Source of the DNA: Rapana venosa
Lineage: Eukaryota; Mollusca; Gastropoda; Neogastropoda; Muricidae
Direction: 5' to 3'
NCBI GenBank assembly: GCA_028751875.1
Contig: CM054138.1
Span: 38,163,336 to 38,227,335, forward strand
Length of the DNA: 64,000 bases
A program made the translations under genes and the position numbers. This document shows, piece by piece, positions 42,082 through 52,924 of the stretch. Each line of letters begins with the position of its first letter. Position 1 is the first letter of the stretch. The notes under the pieces are model-generated. The model saw nothing but the letters and a program-made list of their open reading frames with translations, was not told where the DNA came from and ran no database searches.

Positions 42082-42085
42082 GATC

Positions 42086-42959
42086 GCATTGCTTTATTTC
42101 ATTCAAAATTCATTGCATTTCTTCCGGGGGATTTTCATAATAGCCCAAAGAAAGCCATTGTATTCCTTCTATTTTTCATATCAAACACATATACAGTACT
42201 TACCTTTGTGTTCCATAGGTTTTTCTTTTTCTGTTTGCAAGTGTAAACATTTATTTTTACACTCGATCATATTCACTTACTTTTGAATGCTCCTTTTTCT
42301 CACATTAGAACATTTTCCACTTCCTTTTTAAAAAAAACAGTTCCCCGAATTGATGGGAGCACATCCAACTTTGAAACAAATGTAAATTTTCCCTACGTCC
42401 AACTGTTGATCAAAGATGGCATGACAAAAGTGAACTTGGCCATTAATCTTTTCCTGCTCCTAGCTTTTTCTAGACTTAGAAAGTAGGGGGGGGGGGTACC
42501 TTCTTTGCCAAAATTCTTCTTAGTTTTATTACATGCATCAGTCCTACCTTATGTTAATAAATGATGCTTTTCCAAGCTTTCTTTTTGAAAACCTGCTAAT
42601 AATGGTTGTTTTTACTCTTCAATGTGGCTTTTAAATGTCATGATTTCATTCCTGTTTTTATAGGTCAACAATTTGCCAAATTCAAGCTCTCTTCCATCAC
42701 AACTTCAAGACAAATTCATAATACGTCAATTTCTCTATTAATTTCAATACAATTTGGCAAGACGTCAATTTCTCTATCCACATCAGTTTTTCATTGACAA
42801 CTCACTCACTATCTATGGAAATCTGGACCTGTCTGTCTCATCAGGACCTTCAAGTCGCGGAAACTTTTCCTTCTGTCCACTCTCCCTTGGGCTGCGACGA
42901 TCTTTTGAACGACCGTCCTCCTGCGAGGGCCATGTTCCAGGGAGAATAGTGTGACCTAA
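42086..42959. other. No recognisable gene
   Basis: AT-rich sequence with a G run at 42485-42497. Short frames (42283-42486, 42606-42797) have no motif. Near 42840-42950, MSLGCDDLLNDRPPARAMFQ-like readings are not convincing. Confidence 0.35.
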
Positions 42960-43350
42960 CGGGTTGGTGCACAGCTTCAGTCAGTCACGGCGTATTAGTG
43001 CATTTCGAACGTGTCTGTCCACAGACGCAATATTCAAGATTGTCACATCTCTCATTCTTTCACGTCTGGACTATTGTAATTCTCTCTTGGATTGTCTGCC
43101 CGCATCATCTCCCCTTCAACAACTCTGCAGCTTATCTAGTCCTAAGAAATTAAAAAAAATCTGAACACAACACTCTTTTTTATGATATCTTCACTAAATG
43201 CCTGTTTCAACAAGAGTGAAGATTGTTTACAAATGTCTTCACTAATCTGCACCCCTCTGTGAATGTCTTCACCTGTACACTCCATATCGCCCCTCCGTTC
43301 TGCCACAGACATCTTATGCTTCTATACATCCAGATCCAAACACTCCATTG
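42960..43350 (+). mobile_element. L2-like LINE C-terminal fragment
   Basis: It reads SRRISAFRTCLSTDAIFKIV and TSLILSRLDYCNSLLDCLPA (43000-43110), then a degraded HWLPVSTRVK stretch and SAPLCECLHLYTPY..PSVLP (to 43320). LSRLDYCNSLL is the intact form of the motif that seeded the 20-bp minisatellite at 40.6-41.1 kb. It ends in a CT tract. Confidence 0.8.
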
Positions 43351-43390
43351 TTGTCTCTCTCTCTTCCTCTCTCTCTCTCTCTCCTCATTT

Positions 43391-43439
<49 letters not shown>

Positions 43440-43440
43440 A
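43350..43440. repeat. CT microsatellite
   Basis: ctctctcttcctctctctct and similar to 43438. It joins one LINE fragment to the next. Confidence 0.96.
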
Positions 43441-44075
43441 AACTAAATGGAATAAAAATCAATGATAACATGTTGGAAGAAGTAAATTCATTTAAATTAC
43501 TTGGTCTACATATTGATAATAACTTGTCCTGGTCAAACCACATCTTTAATGTTTCGAAGAAATTATCTAAAAAGTTATTTCAACATAACAGAATAAAACA
43601 TTTTCTTGATCAACATACTCGCAAACTATTCTTCTTTGCTTATATAAAACCAGACATTGATTACGCCTCTACGTGCTGGGATTCAGCGAATAAAAACTGT
43701 ATAAAGCGAATTGAAAGAGCGTACAGACGTTCTCTAAAGTTAATTCTTCTAAGGACTAGTTCGCTGGAAATTTGTGACTATAAAGAATTGGACATTCTTC
43801 CATTTAGTCTGAAATGTCGCTTCAATAAAGGCCTATTTATGTATAAAATTATGAATAATCTTGCTCCACTTTATCTTTGTCAGAGATTTCCAGTGAAAAC
43901 TGTTCGAAATAAAAATATAGTTGTTTTACCTCGACCAAGAACGGATCTTTTTATGTCTTCACTGGTGTACTCTGGTACCAAATTATGGAATGAGATCCCT
44001 GTCTCAATTAAAAACAAAAGAAGTGTACCATCTTTCAAAAAAGCTTTCCACGCATACTTGTTCAATTTAGTGTAA
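43437..44075 (+). pseudogene. L2/CR1-like RT C-terminal domain, open ~212 residues
   Basis: An uninterrupted frame gives LLGLHIDNNLSWSNHIFNVS, KKLSKKLFQHNRIKHFLDQH, FFFAYIKPDIDYASTCWDSA, KRIERAYRRSLKLILLRTSS, RPRTDLFMSSLVYSGTKLWN, EIPVSIKNKRSVPSFKKAFH and AYLFNLV, then a stop. These are the thumb and C-terminus of L2/CR1 LINEs. The frame also extends upstream through the CT tract (from 43263), which is an artefact. The lack of stops suggests a rather recent insertion. Confidence 0.85.
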
Positions 44076-44103
44076 CTGACATTAGTGAGTTTGCTTTGAA
44101 TTG

Positions 44104-44106
<3 letters not shown>

Positions 44107-44184
<78 letters not shown>

Positions 44185-44890
44185 TGTTGTGTGTGTGTGC
44201 CCTTGCTGTTTTGATTTTGTCAACAATGAACTTGTCTGAGTTTTCCCCCCTTAAAATGACGTTTGGGTTGTATTTTGTTGTTAATGCAGAATGGTATGGA
44301 TTGTTAATTTGCAATGTTCTGTTGGACAATTTCATTACTTCTGTGGACTTTTATATCAATTCTAATAATGTGTATATAGGATTGGGCATGCATGAATATA
44401 TGTGTGTGTGTGTATGTGTGTGTGTGTGTGTATGTGTGTGTATGTGTGTGTGTATGTGTGTGTCAGTGAGTAGGTATGAGCGCCCATATGCAGTGTGCGC
44501 AGATGAGAGCGGAAAGAAAGCAGTTCTGTGTGTTTATTGTTGAAATAGCTGATGTTAGATTGGTCATTTTTCTTGATGCTTTGTGGCTTGCTGTCTTCGT
44601 ACATCAAATAATGTTTATTGCCTGGTTTTGTCTGTACAAATGTATGGTTATGATATTTTGATAATTATGACATGTGTCTATTATCTTGTATGTGAGGAAA
44701 TGTCATGGGAATGGATATGCATCCAGGATGTGTGTGTGTGTATGTGTATTATGTGTGTGTGAGTGTGTATGTGTGAGAGAGTGTGTATGTGTGTGTGGTG
44801 TGCATGCGTGGCTATACGTGCGTAAGTGTGTGTGTGTGTGTGTGTTGTGTGGGTGTGTATGTGTGTGTGTGCACGCTTGTATTTAACCTG
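44107..44890. repeat. GT microsatellite tracts
   Basis: (GT)n 44107-44205, 44400-44462 and 44730-44880, separated by unique 3' UTR-like sequence of the LINE. Confidence 0.93.
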
Positions 44891-45222
44891 GACTTTTGGG
44901 GGGTTGTTGTTTGTTTAGGGGAGGGGGTGTTTGGAAGGGGAGTGGGTTTTTTGTTGTTTGTTTGTTTGTTTGTTTGTTTTTTCTTGTTAAATTGGGTTTT
45001 TTGTTTATTCATTGTTTTTTCGATTTCTTGATTTCATAATTGAATGGGGTTTGAGTGAAATATTTCATTGTTATTTGAAATGACTTGTTTTTTAAATTTA
45101 ATTGATTTATTCATGCTTGTTTTCAATTTTTCCCCATGAGGGCCTGGTGTGTAAGACTCTGGCTTATCCAATTTACCCTCATTAAAATATTCGAGGTCGA
45201 GGTTCGAGTTCGAGTTCGAGTT

Positions 45223-45325
45223 CTCTCTCTTTTCTCTTCTTTCTCTCTTTTCTTCTTCTCTCTCTCTCTCATCTCTCTCTCTCTTCTCTCTCTCTCCTCT
45301 CTCCCCCTCTCCTCTCTCTCTCTCG
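45223..45325. repeat. CT microsatellite
   Basis: CT/TTCT-rich tract between the TTCGAG tail of one LINE and the 5' end of the next. Confidence 0.93.
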
Positions 45326-45455
45326 GGGGCGATACAACATGGTGTCCGAGCGGCAGTGCCTGTGAAGTGTGGTGTGGAATTGTGTGTGCCGCATCGGCTC
45401 AGAGGAGTGCTTCAGACTGTTACTTGTGCTGCAATTCAATAAGAAACCCTTCAAA

Positions 45456-46013
45456 ATGGTGGACTTGGTGATGTGGAGGGCTGCAATTGGAGTGTTTGTG
45501 GCTAAATGTCAACGTGTGTCACCCTGCTGTAAAAAAATGTCTCCCGACTGTGCACAGGTGAACAACAACACGGACAGGGTGACACACCTGTCATCAGCTG
45601 ATGTCGTTGTGGGTTTTGTGTGCTGTGCCATGCTGATATCTATGATAGACAGTCTAATCAGGAACATTGATGAATTTGTGCCATCTGTATGTACTTGGTT
45701 TGAATCAAATGTAATTGCACAGGGAACAACATGGCATGAGATGACAGAAGTGCATGACAGTGACAGGGCCGGCTTGTCAGCCGGGATTGCACGTGCCCGT
45801 GATTCTCTGGCCTTTTGTGTGCAGCACGCCGCCTTCTCCCTACGTAGGCTGTTGCTTAGCGGTGACGTAGAAACTAACCCAGGACCCAATATGGATGGAC
45901 AGACCGAGGCAAAAGACAGATCAGCCATAGTGACGAACACATCAACTGACGTAAGCGACATGATGAACAATATAATGCAGGTCATACAGCAACAGTTTTT
46001 AAGAAAAAACTAG
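45456..46013 (+). CDS. LINE N-terminal protein with 2A peptide
   Basis: The ATG at 45456 has a good context (tcaaaatgg) and opens 185 codons to a stop at 46013; the open frame extends upstream to 45369. A hydrophobic segment (DVVVGFVCCAMLISMI) lies about one third in. FSLRRLLLSGDVETNPGP at 45834-45887 is a canonical class 1 2A motif (DxExNPGP). Ribosome skipping would occur between G and P, releasing the upstream ~143-residue peptide and starting the downstream part at Pro. The tail (TDVSDMMNNIMQVIQQQF) leads into the ORF1 coiled coil, but a stop intervenes at 46013, so the downstream ORF1 is now out of frame. The function of the upstream peptide is unknown to me; it contains several Cys residues. 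Confidence 0.7.
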   Translation: MVDLVMWRAAIGVFVAKCQRVSPCCKKMSPDCAQVNNNTDRVTHLSSADVVVGFVCCAMLISMIDSLIRNIDEFVPSVCTWFESNVIAQGTTWHEMTEVHDSDRAGLSAGIARARDSLAFCVQHAAFSLRRLLLSGDVETNPGPNMDGQTEAKDRSAIVTNTSTDVSDMMNNIMQVIQQQFLRKN

Positions 46014-46089
46014 TGTGATCAGGCATGTATTTAGGCGAAATCAAGAATGAACTTCGACAAGTCAAACAACAGTGTGAGGAAATTAATCA

Positions 46090-46965
46090 GAGATGTGCCA
46101 GATGGAGAGGGATCAGAGAGAGTTGGCAGGGACAGTCACAGACATGACTGAAGACATCCACCAGTTGTCTGAAGAAAGGAAGGAAGACAGAGAAGATGTA
46201 CAAAACCTGTCCAATAACATCAGTGATCTGAAGACAGAAATTGAACAATTAAAAGCAGACACTGACAGACTGGAACATTTCTCAAGAAGAGATAACTTGA
46301 GGCCGTTTGGTTTACCTCAGCAAACTGACAGGGAGTCCAATGAATCCTGTGCTCAGTCAGTCATCGACGTGCTGAACAGTGTGGATAACACGAGGTCTTG
46401 GACACTGGACACGGGCATGGGCACACAGAACAGGACAGGCACGAGATGGACAGCCCAGGCCTATGATCGCCAAGTTCAGCAGGTGGCGAGACAAAATGTC
46501 CATTCTAACGGACAGGGACCTGAGGCAGAAGTTGCAAGCCCAGCGGTGTCAGGGTTGGCCAACGACCTGACCAGGGCCCAGGCGCAGATGGGGGCTGCAG
46601 CACGCAGGGAGGGCAGGAGGACCTATTCACAGGGGGCAGATGGTGATGGGACCCAGGTTTCCCAGACCCCCGATCCTACGCAGAGGTGGTGGGGAGTGGG
46701 GTGGCGCAGCAGTCCTCCACCCTGTCCCCCTCTCACAGTCCAGTCAACAAGGGGATTCCCCTTTCCTCACCGGCAGAGGGGCGTGACGTCAGAGGGTGGC
46801 ACCACACCTGGCAGCCGACAGAAGAAAGGAACAGCGGGCCCCCTTCTCCTTCCCCCTCTTCCTCTCTGTGACAGGGCAACACGGAACCAGAAACGGGGGG
46901 TGACGTCACCGGAGGCAGTGCGGCGGGCTTTTACCATGGCAACCGGGGGCGACTCCACGAGGTGA
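46090..46965 (+). pseudogene. L1-type ORF1 (coiled coil + RNA-binding core), broken
   Basis: The first ~75 residues are a heptad-like coiled coil (VTDMTEDIHQLSEERKEDRE, LKTEIEQLKADTDRLEHFSR), then RDNLRPFGLPQQTDRESNES and CAQSVIDVLNS. After a frameshift near 46400 the core continues in a second frame (RPMIAKFSRWRDKMSILTDR, DLRQKLQAQ; 46448-46545), then VANDLTRAQAQM (46555-46590). This is the order of the L1 ORF1 trimer-forming coiled coil, RRM and C-terminal domain. The last ~120 residues of the open frame (VQSTRGFPFPH..) are GC-rich and not family-like. It would package the element's RNA. Confidence 0.72.
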
Positions 46966-48549
46966 ACGTCACAGCTCAGCGACGGTTGGGGGGGATTCCC
47001 TCGCTGTGACGTGGCGTGTCCTACTGCCAGGAGGGGCGTGCAGCACGTGACGGGCCTCTGTCCTACCAGCAGACAGGGATGGGGGATTTCCCGCGTAACC
47101 CGCCGCCAAGTCGTCTGCTCGCGGCAAAACACCAGTGACGCAAAGACAGTCGCAGGAGTCAGCGGCCTAGCAGTTTAAGAAAGAGCTGGACAGGCCTGGC
47201 CATCAAGTGAATGGACCATTTTAAATTATATATTGAAATTTGTACGCAAATTAAAAGAATCTCCTTTATAAACTATGTAAAAAAGTTCGATTTTGTGTGC
47301 CTCACTGAAACTTTTCTGACTCTAATTTTGATTACAGTGGTGTTTTTCTAGATTATTAAAAGTTTCATGCCCCGGCTCAAAAATGTCCCATCATGGTAGG
47401 AATTCTGAAGGAGTGCTTCTTTTAGTAAGAAGTCTTTAGAAAGATATGTAAAAGAAATTGAAATAGAGTGTGATAACACGATGCCATTAGAATAAACAAA
47501 AGTATTTTGATTTAGATAAAGTGTTATTTTGATAGCGTGCTATATGTGCCAGAAGGTGGTCCTCTTTACAATGAAAAATTAACTAAGGTGGTGTTATATT
47601 ATTAAGAGGAAACCTTATTGCAATATTTTCAAATAGACGACTTTTCATTTCATGATTGTAGGAGACTTAAATGCCAGGATGGTCAGGACAAGCCGACCTT
47701 GAAGTGATGTAAAATTATTTGGATGTTGTGGAGTTGATGATGTGAATGATGAACTTGTGTGCGTGCTCTAAAGATGACACGATGAACCAATTTTGGCAGG
47801 TCCTTGCTAGATTTATGTTTTATGTTTAAACATGAGGATTCTGAATGGTGTTTGTGAGGGGGATAGGGAGGGGGATTTACCTTTGTGTTCCTAATGGATG
47901 CAGCGTTATTGATTATTTTCTTGTTCCTAGTCAAATGTTATCATGTTTTGATCTGTGTATTAGGGAGTGTATCTATTCGTGGCACCTCCCCGTTGAAAAA
48001 ACCATAGAAAATGGATGAGGACTCTGTTGTATCGAAAGAAAGAGGAGAAGGAGTGTAGAAAAGAGTTTTGGGTTTCAGAGATTTTGTAGAAGTATTTTAA
48101 ACATGAATTAGATAGTGCAGAATTTCAAGAAAGCATAGAAACAGCCTCTCAGCTATTGAACACGGTGTGAATAACAGTGTGGATCACTTTGTGAAGGCTT
48201 TATTTGGGGCTGCTGCATGCATGGTCAAAAACAGTTAGAAAAAGTAGAAAAAAATGTAATGACTGGTTCGATGCTGAATGTGAACGAAAGAAACAAGAAG
48301 AAAAGAGACTATTAAAAAGATTTCAGCGTTGTAAAACAAACGTAGATAAACCAGAAAAAAGACAAATGTACACTACTGCACGAAAAGAATACAACCCACT
48401 CTAAGAAAAACAAAGAAAAAGACTTGACGAAAAGAGATTGGGAAAAACTTAAAGATTCTTCAAAAGGACTCGAAACGTTCTGGTCCGTCATCAGATCTGT
48501 TAGTCGTAAGTCCACTAGTTTATAATAACATAAACTATTCAACAATGGT

Positions 48550-48825
48550 ATGATCATTTTTTGGTTTTTAATGACTTTAATTGTGCAGAAACACGAGAGA
48601 ATGGGGGAAGTATTACAAGAAGATGAAAATATGTTTGAACCATTGTTTAACAATCCTATAACTCAGAATGAGATTATTGATGCTATTAAACATTTAAAAA
48701 CAGGAAAAAGTGCTGGTCCTGACAAAATAATTGGAGAAATGCTCAAATATGCAAACTCAGCTGTAATTACTTTTCTTGTTCAGTTATTTAACCTTATGTT
48801 TGAAAAGAGTGATTTCCCTTTGTAG
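48550..48825 (+). pseudogene. LINE RT entry region
   Basis: It reads ERMGEVLQEDENMFEPLFNN, PITQNEIIDAIKHLKTGKSA, GPDKIIGEMLKYANSAVITF and LVQLFNLMFEKSDFPL, then a stop. 'EI..AI..LK.GKSAGPD.I..EMLK' is the start of the LINE RT domain. The protein stops where a deletion joins it to the element's C-terminal end. Confidence 0.85.
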
Positions 48826-49261
48826 TGGGCCGAATATGTCTATTTTGTCGTCTGAAAACGAACATGTAATTAAATCTGTAGCTAAATTTATTGCAGAAGC
48901 ACAAAAAATAAGACAAAGCCATGTCAGCACCAATTATATAAATACGTAATGATATAGTCACTTAAACAGCAATGTATTCTCAAGTAAGCAGAGTTAAAAA
49001 GGCTGACATATATCACTTATAATTTGAATGGGTGGTCGATTCGAATGTTGTTTTTGCATTTCAGTTTGATTTTCCTTTTTCATTCTTTGTATGAACTAGG
49101 TGATTTGTAAATTGTACAGACACCATGTTATATTATAATTAGTCTGCATAGTGGATGGATGCTTTCTTTTTGCCAAACCTAATTGTATTAATCACGTATT
49201 TAACTTTTATTTACTGTTTCACAAACATATTTGTGTTACCCCCCTTGTAAGCGTTAAAGCG

Positions 49262-49271
49262 TTAAAAAGCG

Positions 49272-49316
<45 letters not shown>

Positions 49317-49459
49317 CCCACGAAAAGCCTACTTTTCAAACTCAAATCCAGCCCAACAAAATTTATTTCTAACCTAGTACCTTCCTCCATCGGTTTCTAC
49401 ATTCATGAAACATCTCTTCTCCGTCACCCTGCCTAATAGCGATGTGTGTGTGTGTGTGC

Positions 49460-49496
<37 letters not shown>
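49262..49496. repeat. CT and GT microsatellites
   Basis: (CT)n 49270-49315 as the tail of the LINE, and (GT)n 49443-49495 up to a SINE A. Confidence 0.94.
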
Positions 49497-49498
<2 letters not shown>

Positions 49499-49710
49499 AT
49501 TTTTTAATATCGAGGATAATGGAATAAGCACTTATGTGCTTTTTTACATCCAGTGCCCGTGTGTATGCGGTTTTGTAAATTTTGCCATCTGTTTCCACTG
49601 GCACACAATGGCCTACTCTTATGAATAAAGGAACAGGATTTTAACGTGTGCGCAAGATGTTCTGCGTGTGTTTGCACACGGGCCTCGGTTTATAGTCTCA
49701 TCAAGGACTT
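49497..49710 (-). mobile_element. SINE A 3' part between GT tracts
   Basis: Plus reads atatcgaggataatggaata, ccagtgcccgtgtgtatgcg, ctggcacacaatggcctact, taacgtgtgcgcaagatgtt and ggcctcggtttatagtctca. It lacks the tRNA-like head. GT tracts flank both sides. Confidence 0.86.
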
Positions 49711-49749
49711 GTGTGTTTGTGAACTTTGTTGTGTGTGCGTGTGTGTGTG

Positions 49750-49799
<50 letters not shown>

Positions 49800-49996
49800 T
49801 GTACGCACGCACGCACGCGCAAGTGCGTTTTTTAAAGAAGTGCGTGTGCGAGTGTCAACTCTGTGTGTGTGTGTGTGTGTTGTGTGTGTGTGTGTGTGTG
49901 TGTGTGTGGTTTTTGTTGTGTGTGTGTGTGTGAGAGAAGAGAGAGGAGGAGGAGAGAGAGAGAGAAGGAGAGAGAGAAGTGAGGAGAGAGAGAGAG

Positions 49997-50030
<34 letters not shown>

Positions 50031-50031
50031 G

Positions 50032-50072
<41 letters not shown>

Positions 50073-50085
50073 AGAGAGAAGGCAT
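49711..50085. repeat. GT and GA microsatellites
   Basis: (GT)n 49730-49799 and 49862-49931 with a gcacgcacgcacgcgcaag interruption, then (GA)n with AGG 49932-50080. Confidence 0.95.
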
Positions 50086-50174
50086 CAGTGACGACAAAAC
50101 GAAACACAAACAGATCAAAAACGAAAAAAGCTACAAACACTTCGTTCTATTGGATTACTGTCTGCAGAGAGACT

Positions 50175-50640
50175 GAAGGGTAATAATAATAATAATAATA
50201 ATAAAAGTAATAGTAATAGTAATGATAGTAATGATAGTAATAATAATAATGATAATAATAATAATAATATATGGAATTTATATATCGCCATATCTTGCCA
50301 AAAAACACATCAAAGCGCTTTCGTTCATCCCACTCATTCACAGGCAGCCAGTTACAGTTAATAGGTTTTTCAAATTCAAATGTTATGCACACGCACGCAC
50401 GCACATAAAGGTTATACACTCCGCAGGGTGATGGGATTTGGGCTGTTGAGGGCAGGGCAAAAATGAGATGGAACCAGAGGGGAGAATCTTAGGTTTGAAA
50501 TAAATGTGTCTTGAGGCCGGATTTAAAAGCGTCATAAGGCTTTTGACAAAGGGAGAGAGGGAGATCATTCCAGATTGATGGACCAGAAACAGAGATAGAG
50601 TGACTCTAGGTATTCTTAAGTACAAGGTATCTGCAGCAGC
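50175..50640 (-). mobile_element. L2-like LINE C-terminus and 3' end with TAA-type tail
   Basis: The minus strand reads RYPRVTLSISGPSIWNDLPL-like sequence in overlapping frames (50530-50640), FKSGLKTHLFQT (about 50490-50530), then a 3' UTR down to the terminal block tatggaatttatatatcgcc (50270-50289 on plus). A (TAA)/(TAG) triplet tract at 50178-50268 is the probable tail. Confidence 0.77.
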
Positions 50641-51159
50641 TTACACTTCACTGAAAAATAGTTTTTAAAAAAAACAAACAAAAAAACTTAAATGAATAAA
50701 CAAATAAATAGATTGTGACTCTATTCATAACATCCCACACCCCACCCTCTTTGTTATAGGGGAGGTGGGGACCCCGTGTTCAGAAACAAATAAATGTAGA
50801 TGACAAAGAAACGAAAAAACACCCTAAGTCTCCAAATGAGACAATTGAAAACAAACAAGCAGTACCTAAACAAAATTACGAGCACACACACACTTGCACG
50901 CACGCACGCGCGCGCACGCACGCGCAAACACTCACACACCACGCACGCACGCACACACGCACACAAAACACACACACAGAAACAGGTACACACAAAATCA
51001 ACAACAACAATAATAGCCACAATTACAAAAAAAATTAACACAGAAAACTTGGTTATACCAAAAGGTTATATCAATCTGAACTTGCTAACCTTATATTTAA
51101 ATGGGAAAAAAAGGATCAATAATGTGACCAGTTACAACTTTGCTAGTTTCTAATGGCAA
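50641..51159. other. No gene; CA/GCAC-rich tract
   Basis: AT-rich with aaac repeats, and CA/GCAC repeats at 50880-50995 (cacgcacgcacgcgcgcgca). No coding motif. Confidence 0.6.
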
Positions 51160-51845
51160 AACCCACTCAGCATTGGACCTCTGGTGGGGTGAGCTTGCTT
51201 GCTGGTGGGAACCGTTGCACTGTCGACCATGGGGTCCACATAGATTCGATCGTCTGCAACACTTTCATTAACAAACAACACGTCTCTGCTGTCATTTCCA
51301 ATTTAGAAAAGGCATATGATGCGGCTTGAAAGTACGGCACCAAATCAGAACTGCGTTTTCTTGGGGTTCGTGATCGTCTGCCATTGCTCGTGGATAATTT
51401 TGGTTTTTGAATGGGCAAGTTTCAGGTGTGGGCTGGGTCTACTCTGGCATCTCTTAGCGGGAGATGCAGGACACCCTGTCTCCTGCTCTCTTCAGCGTTA
51501 AGATAAGCAACATTGTCAAGTCGGTCCACCAGGGTGTGGAATGCTTCCGTTTTTGTGGATGATTTTGATCTCTATTGCTACTGGCAGTACTTTTGTGGGA
51601 GTTCAGAGTCAATGACAACTTTGTGTTAACAAGGAGAAGGACAATGGTTTTAATTTTTCTGCCACGAAGACGAAGTGTATTCACTTCACTAACAAGTTTA
51701 GAGAACACTTCCCTGATCCCGTCTTTCGCCTGGGAAAATCCACCATCCCGGCGGTGACTGAAGCCAAATTCTTCTGGATCGTTTTTGGCCGGAGTCACAT
51801 CCAACACCTGTTAGGAAGCCCTGAACATTCTTCGGGTGATAGATA
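51160..51845 (+). mobile_element. Jockey-type LINE reverse transcriptase remnant
   Basis: The plus frames give TFINKQHVSAVISNLEKAYD (51270-51325; expected FFDLEKAYDTTW), FLGVRDRLPLLVDNF (51357-51405) and MQDTLSPALFSVKISNIVKS (51465-51525; expected GVPQGSILSVTLFSIKIN). They continue with VWNASVFVDDFDLYCYWQY (51530-51590; catalytic VDDF) and KTKCIHF near 51665, then a late EAKFFWIVF (51760-51790; expected EYKFLGVIF). This is a Jockey/pol-like RT. Several frameshifts; no endonuclease is seen upstream. Confidence 0.78.
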
Positions 51846-52062
51846 TCTCTTGTTTGTGGGATGTTAACATGTTTTAAAATTAAATTGAATTGAACTGTTG
51901 TATGGTCAAAGTATGTATATAAATATGATTTTAATAAAATATTTTATATATATATAATATATATATATATTAAAATATTTTATATTATTTATATATATAT
52001 ATATATCTCAAACCCTTTCCCACGTTTAACATATTAACATATTTGTTTCATTTTTGGTTTCA
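51846..52062. other. AT-rich sequence
   Basis: Tail-like aaattaaattgaattgaac at about 51876-51895, then TA-rich 51935-52005. No gene. Confidence 0.6.
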
Positions 52063-52470
52063 TTTTATACCACTTTAACTCACGGCAGATTTCTCTGGGT
52101 GAAATTTAGGCTGTTCTCCCTGGGGATAGTGTGTCGCCACAACAGCACCGCCACCCATTTTTTTCTTTTTCATGTATGAAACTGCATTTGTTCCCTTACC
52201 ACAGTGGGATGGGGGGTGTTTCTACAGAATTTTGCCAGGGACAACTCTCTTGCTGCCGTGGGTTCATTTACGTGTGCTAAATAATTTTGTGTAGCACACA
52301 GGACCTCGTTTTATCCGAAAAACTCGTTTTATTTGAAAGTCTATCACCCAGACCCCCACTCATGGTCTAATGGATGGCGGAAGAGGTTCGGGTCTAAACG
52401 GGATTGGAACCACCCCGGACCTTTAGCTTTCTAGGCAGGTACGTTTCCTCTAGACCATCGAGCTACTGCT
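52063..52470 (-). mobile_element. SINE B copy 2
   Basis: It matches 20556-20957 along its length: plus ttttataccactttaactca, gttctccctggggatagtgt, cagggacaactctcttgctg, aggacctcg, ccactcatggtctaatggat and tctagaccatcgagctac. The minus-strand head has a tRNA-like A box (tagctcgatggtctagagg) and a B-box-like ggttccaatcccg. Confidence 0.86.
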
Positions 52471-52924
52471 ATCAACGAAGAGAGGAAAACAACAGCAACA
52501 ATCATCAAAACAACAGTTTATACAGCATACCTTGTTATATATCACGAAAGAGAAAACATTGAATGATTAAGCTAATGAATAACAAAAATTAAAATACAAT
52601 GTAATATAGAAACCAAAAGCACTTAAAACACCCACACATAAAAACAAAATTTATGTAAAAGCAAAGGACATAGAAAAGGACGGATACAAGCTGAAAGCAA
52701 GTCACTCAATATTTTTTTTAAAATACAATTAGGTCATTGCCCATCAATACATCGTGCAATCGTACGTGACCATGGCTTAACATACAATACAATGGGATGT
52801 ACTGTTCCATTAAGACTTGTCTTTAGCACAGAGAAGGCAAACACCAACATTATTTTTTTGGTGCAACCTACACCCCTCATGGAGTGCATTCAGACCCGGA
52901 GAAAGGGACCTGAAAGCTGCGTGC
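52471..52924. other. No recognisable gene
   Basis: AT-rich sequence leading into the large minisatellite; no motif is readable. Confidence 0.45.

Larger units (their letters stand above)
39035..42085 (-). mobile_element. L2/CR1-like LINE containing SINEs and a minisatellite
   Basis: On minus, 5' to 3': LPTITKTVKSSSLISGKFPS, RPLLKEHDIDPKILKNYRSV and SNLPFISTVLEKVFL (41840-42060, RT start); ASYCLQDIHNWIIKNKLQLK and NANKTKTMFLDM (41320-41429). A TSLILSRLDYCSSL-like motif follows (about 41120-41155), then a 20-bp minisatellite, then FKQFSVSRRSFIISSPSIWD, DLPLSLRQNSSFNTFKSSLK (40210-40350). The 3' terminal block tatggaatttatatagcgct is at 39036-39055. SINE A, triplet arrays and a 5S-headed SINE sit in the 3' part. 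The catalytic YADD region is lost or unreadable. Confidence 0.78.
43437..45222 (+). mobile_element. L2/CR1-like LINE 3' half with (TTCGAG)n tail
   Basis: It starts inside the RT (NGIKINDNMLEEVNSFKLLG) after a CT tract and runs through the C-terminal domain to a stop at 44075. A ~1.1 kb 3' UTR with several GT tracts follows. It ends ggcttatccaatttaccctc attaaaatattcgaggtcga with ttcgagttcgagttcgag at 45190-45222. The same tail in inverted orientation closes the LINE at 28.6-32.2 kb, so both are one family. Confidence 0.83.
45340..49260 (+). mobile_element. L1/Nimb-like LINE with canonical 2A peptide, internally deleted
   Basis: Order on plus: ORF with 2A (45456-46013); coiled coil and L1-type ORF1 core (46093-46700); a GC-rich stretch to 47160. 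A decayed endonuclease follows (VCLTETFLTL near 47300, MIVGDLNAR near 47655-47685), then a Lys/Arg-rich linker (48204-48404) and RT entry IKHLKTGKSAGPDKIIGEML (48690-48750). Reading then jumps at about 48825 to SILSSENEHVIKSVAKFIAE and AQKIRQ (48840-48915), the C-terminal end. Most of the RT, including the catalytic YADD, is deleted. The 3' end is ..gcgttaaaaagcg plus CT. Confidence 0.83.

Noticed and set aside
45509..45985. 158-residue minus frame opposite the 2A ORF
   Set aside because: The plus strand holds the exact 2A motif and joins to LINE ORF1 sequence; the minus frame has no motif.
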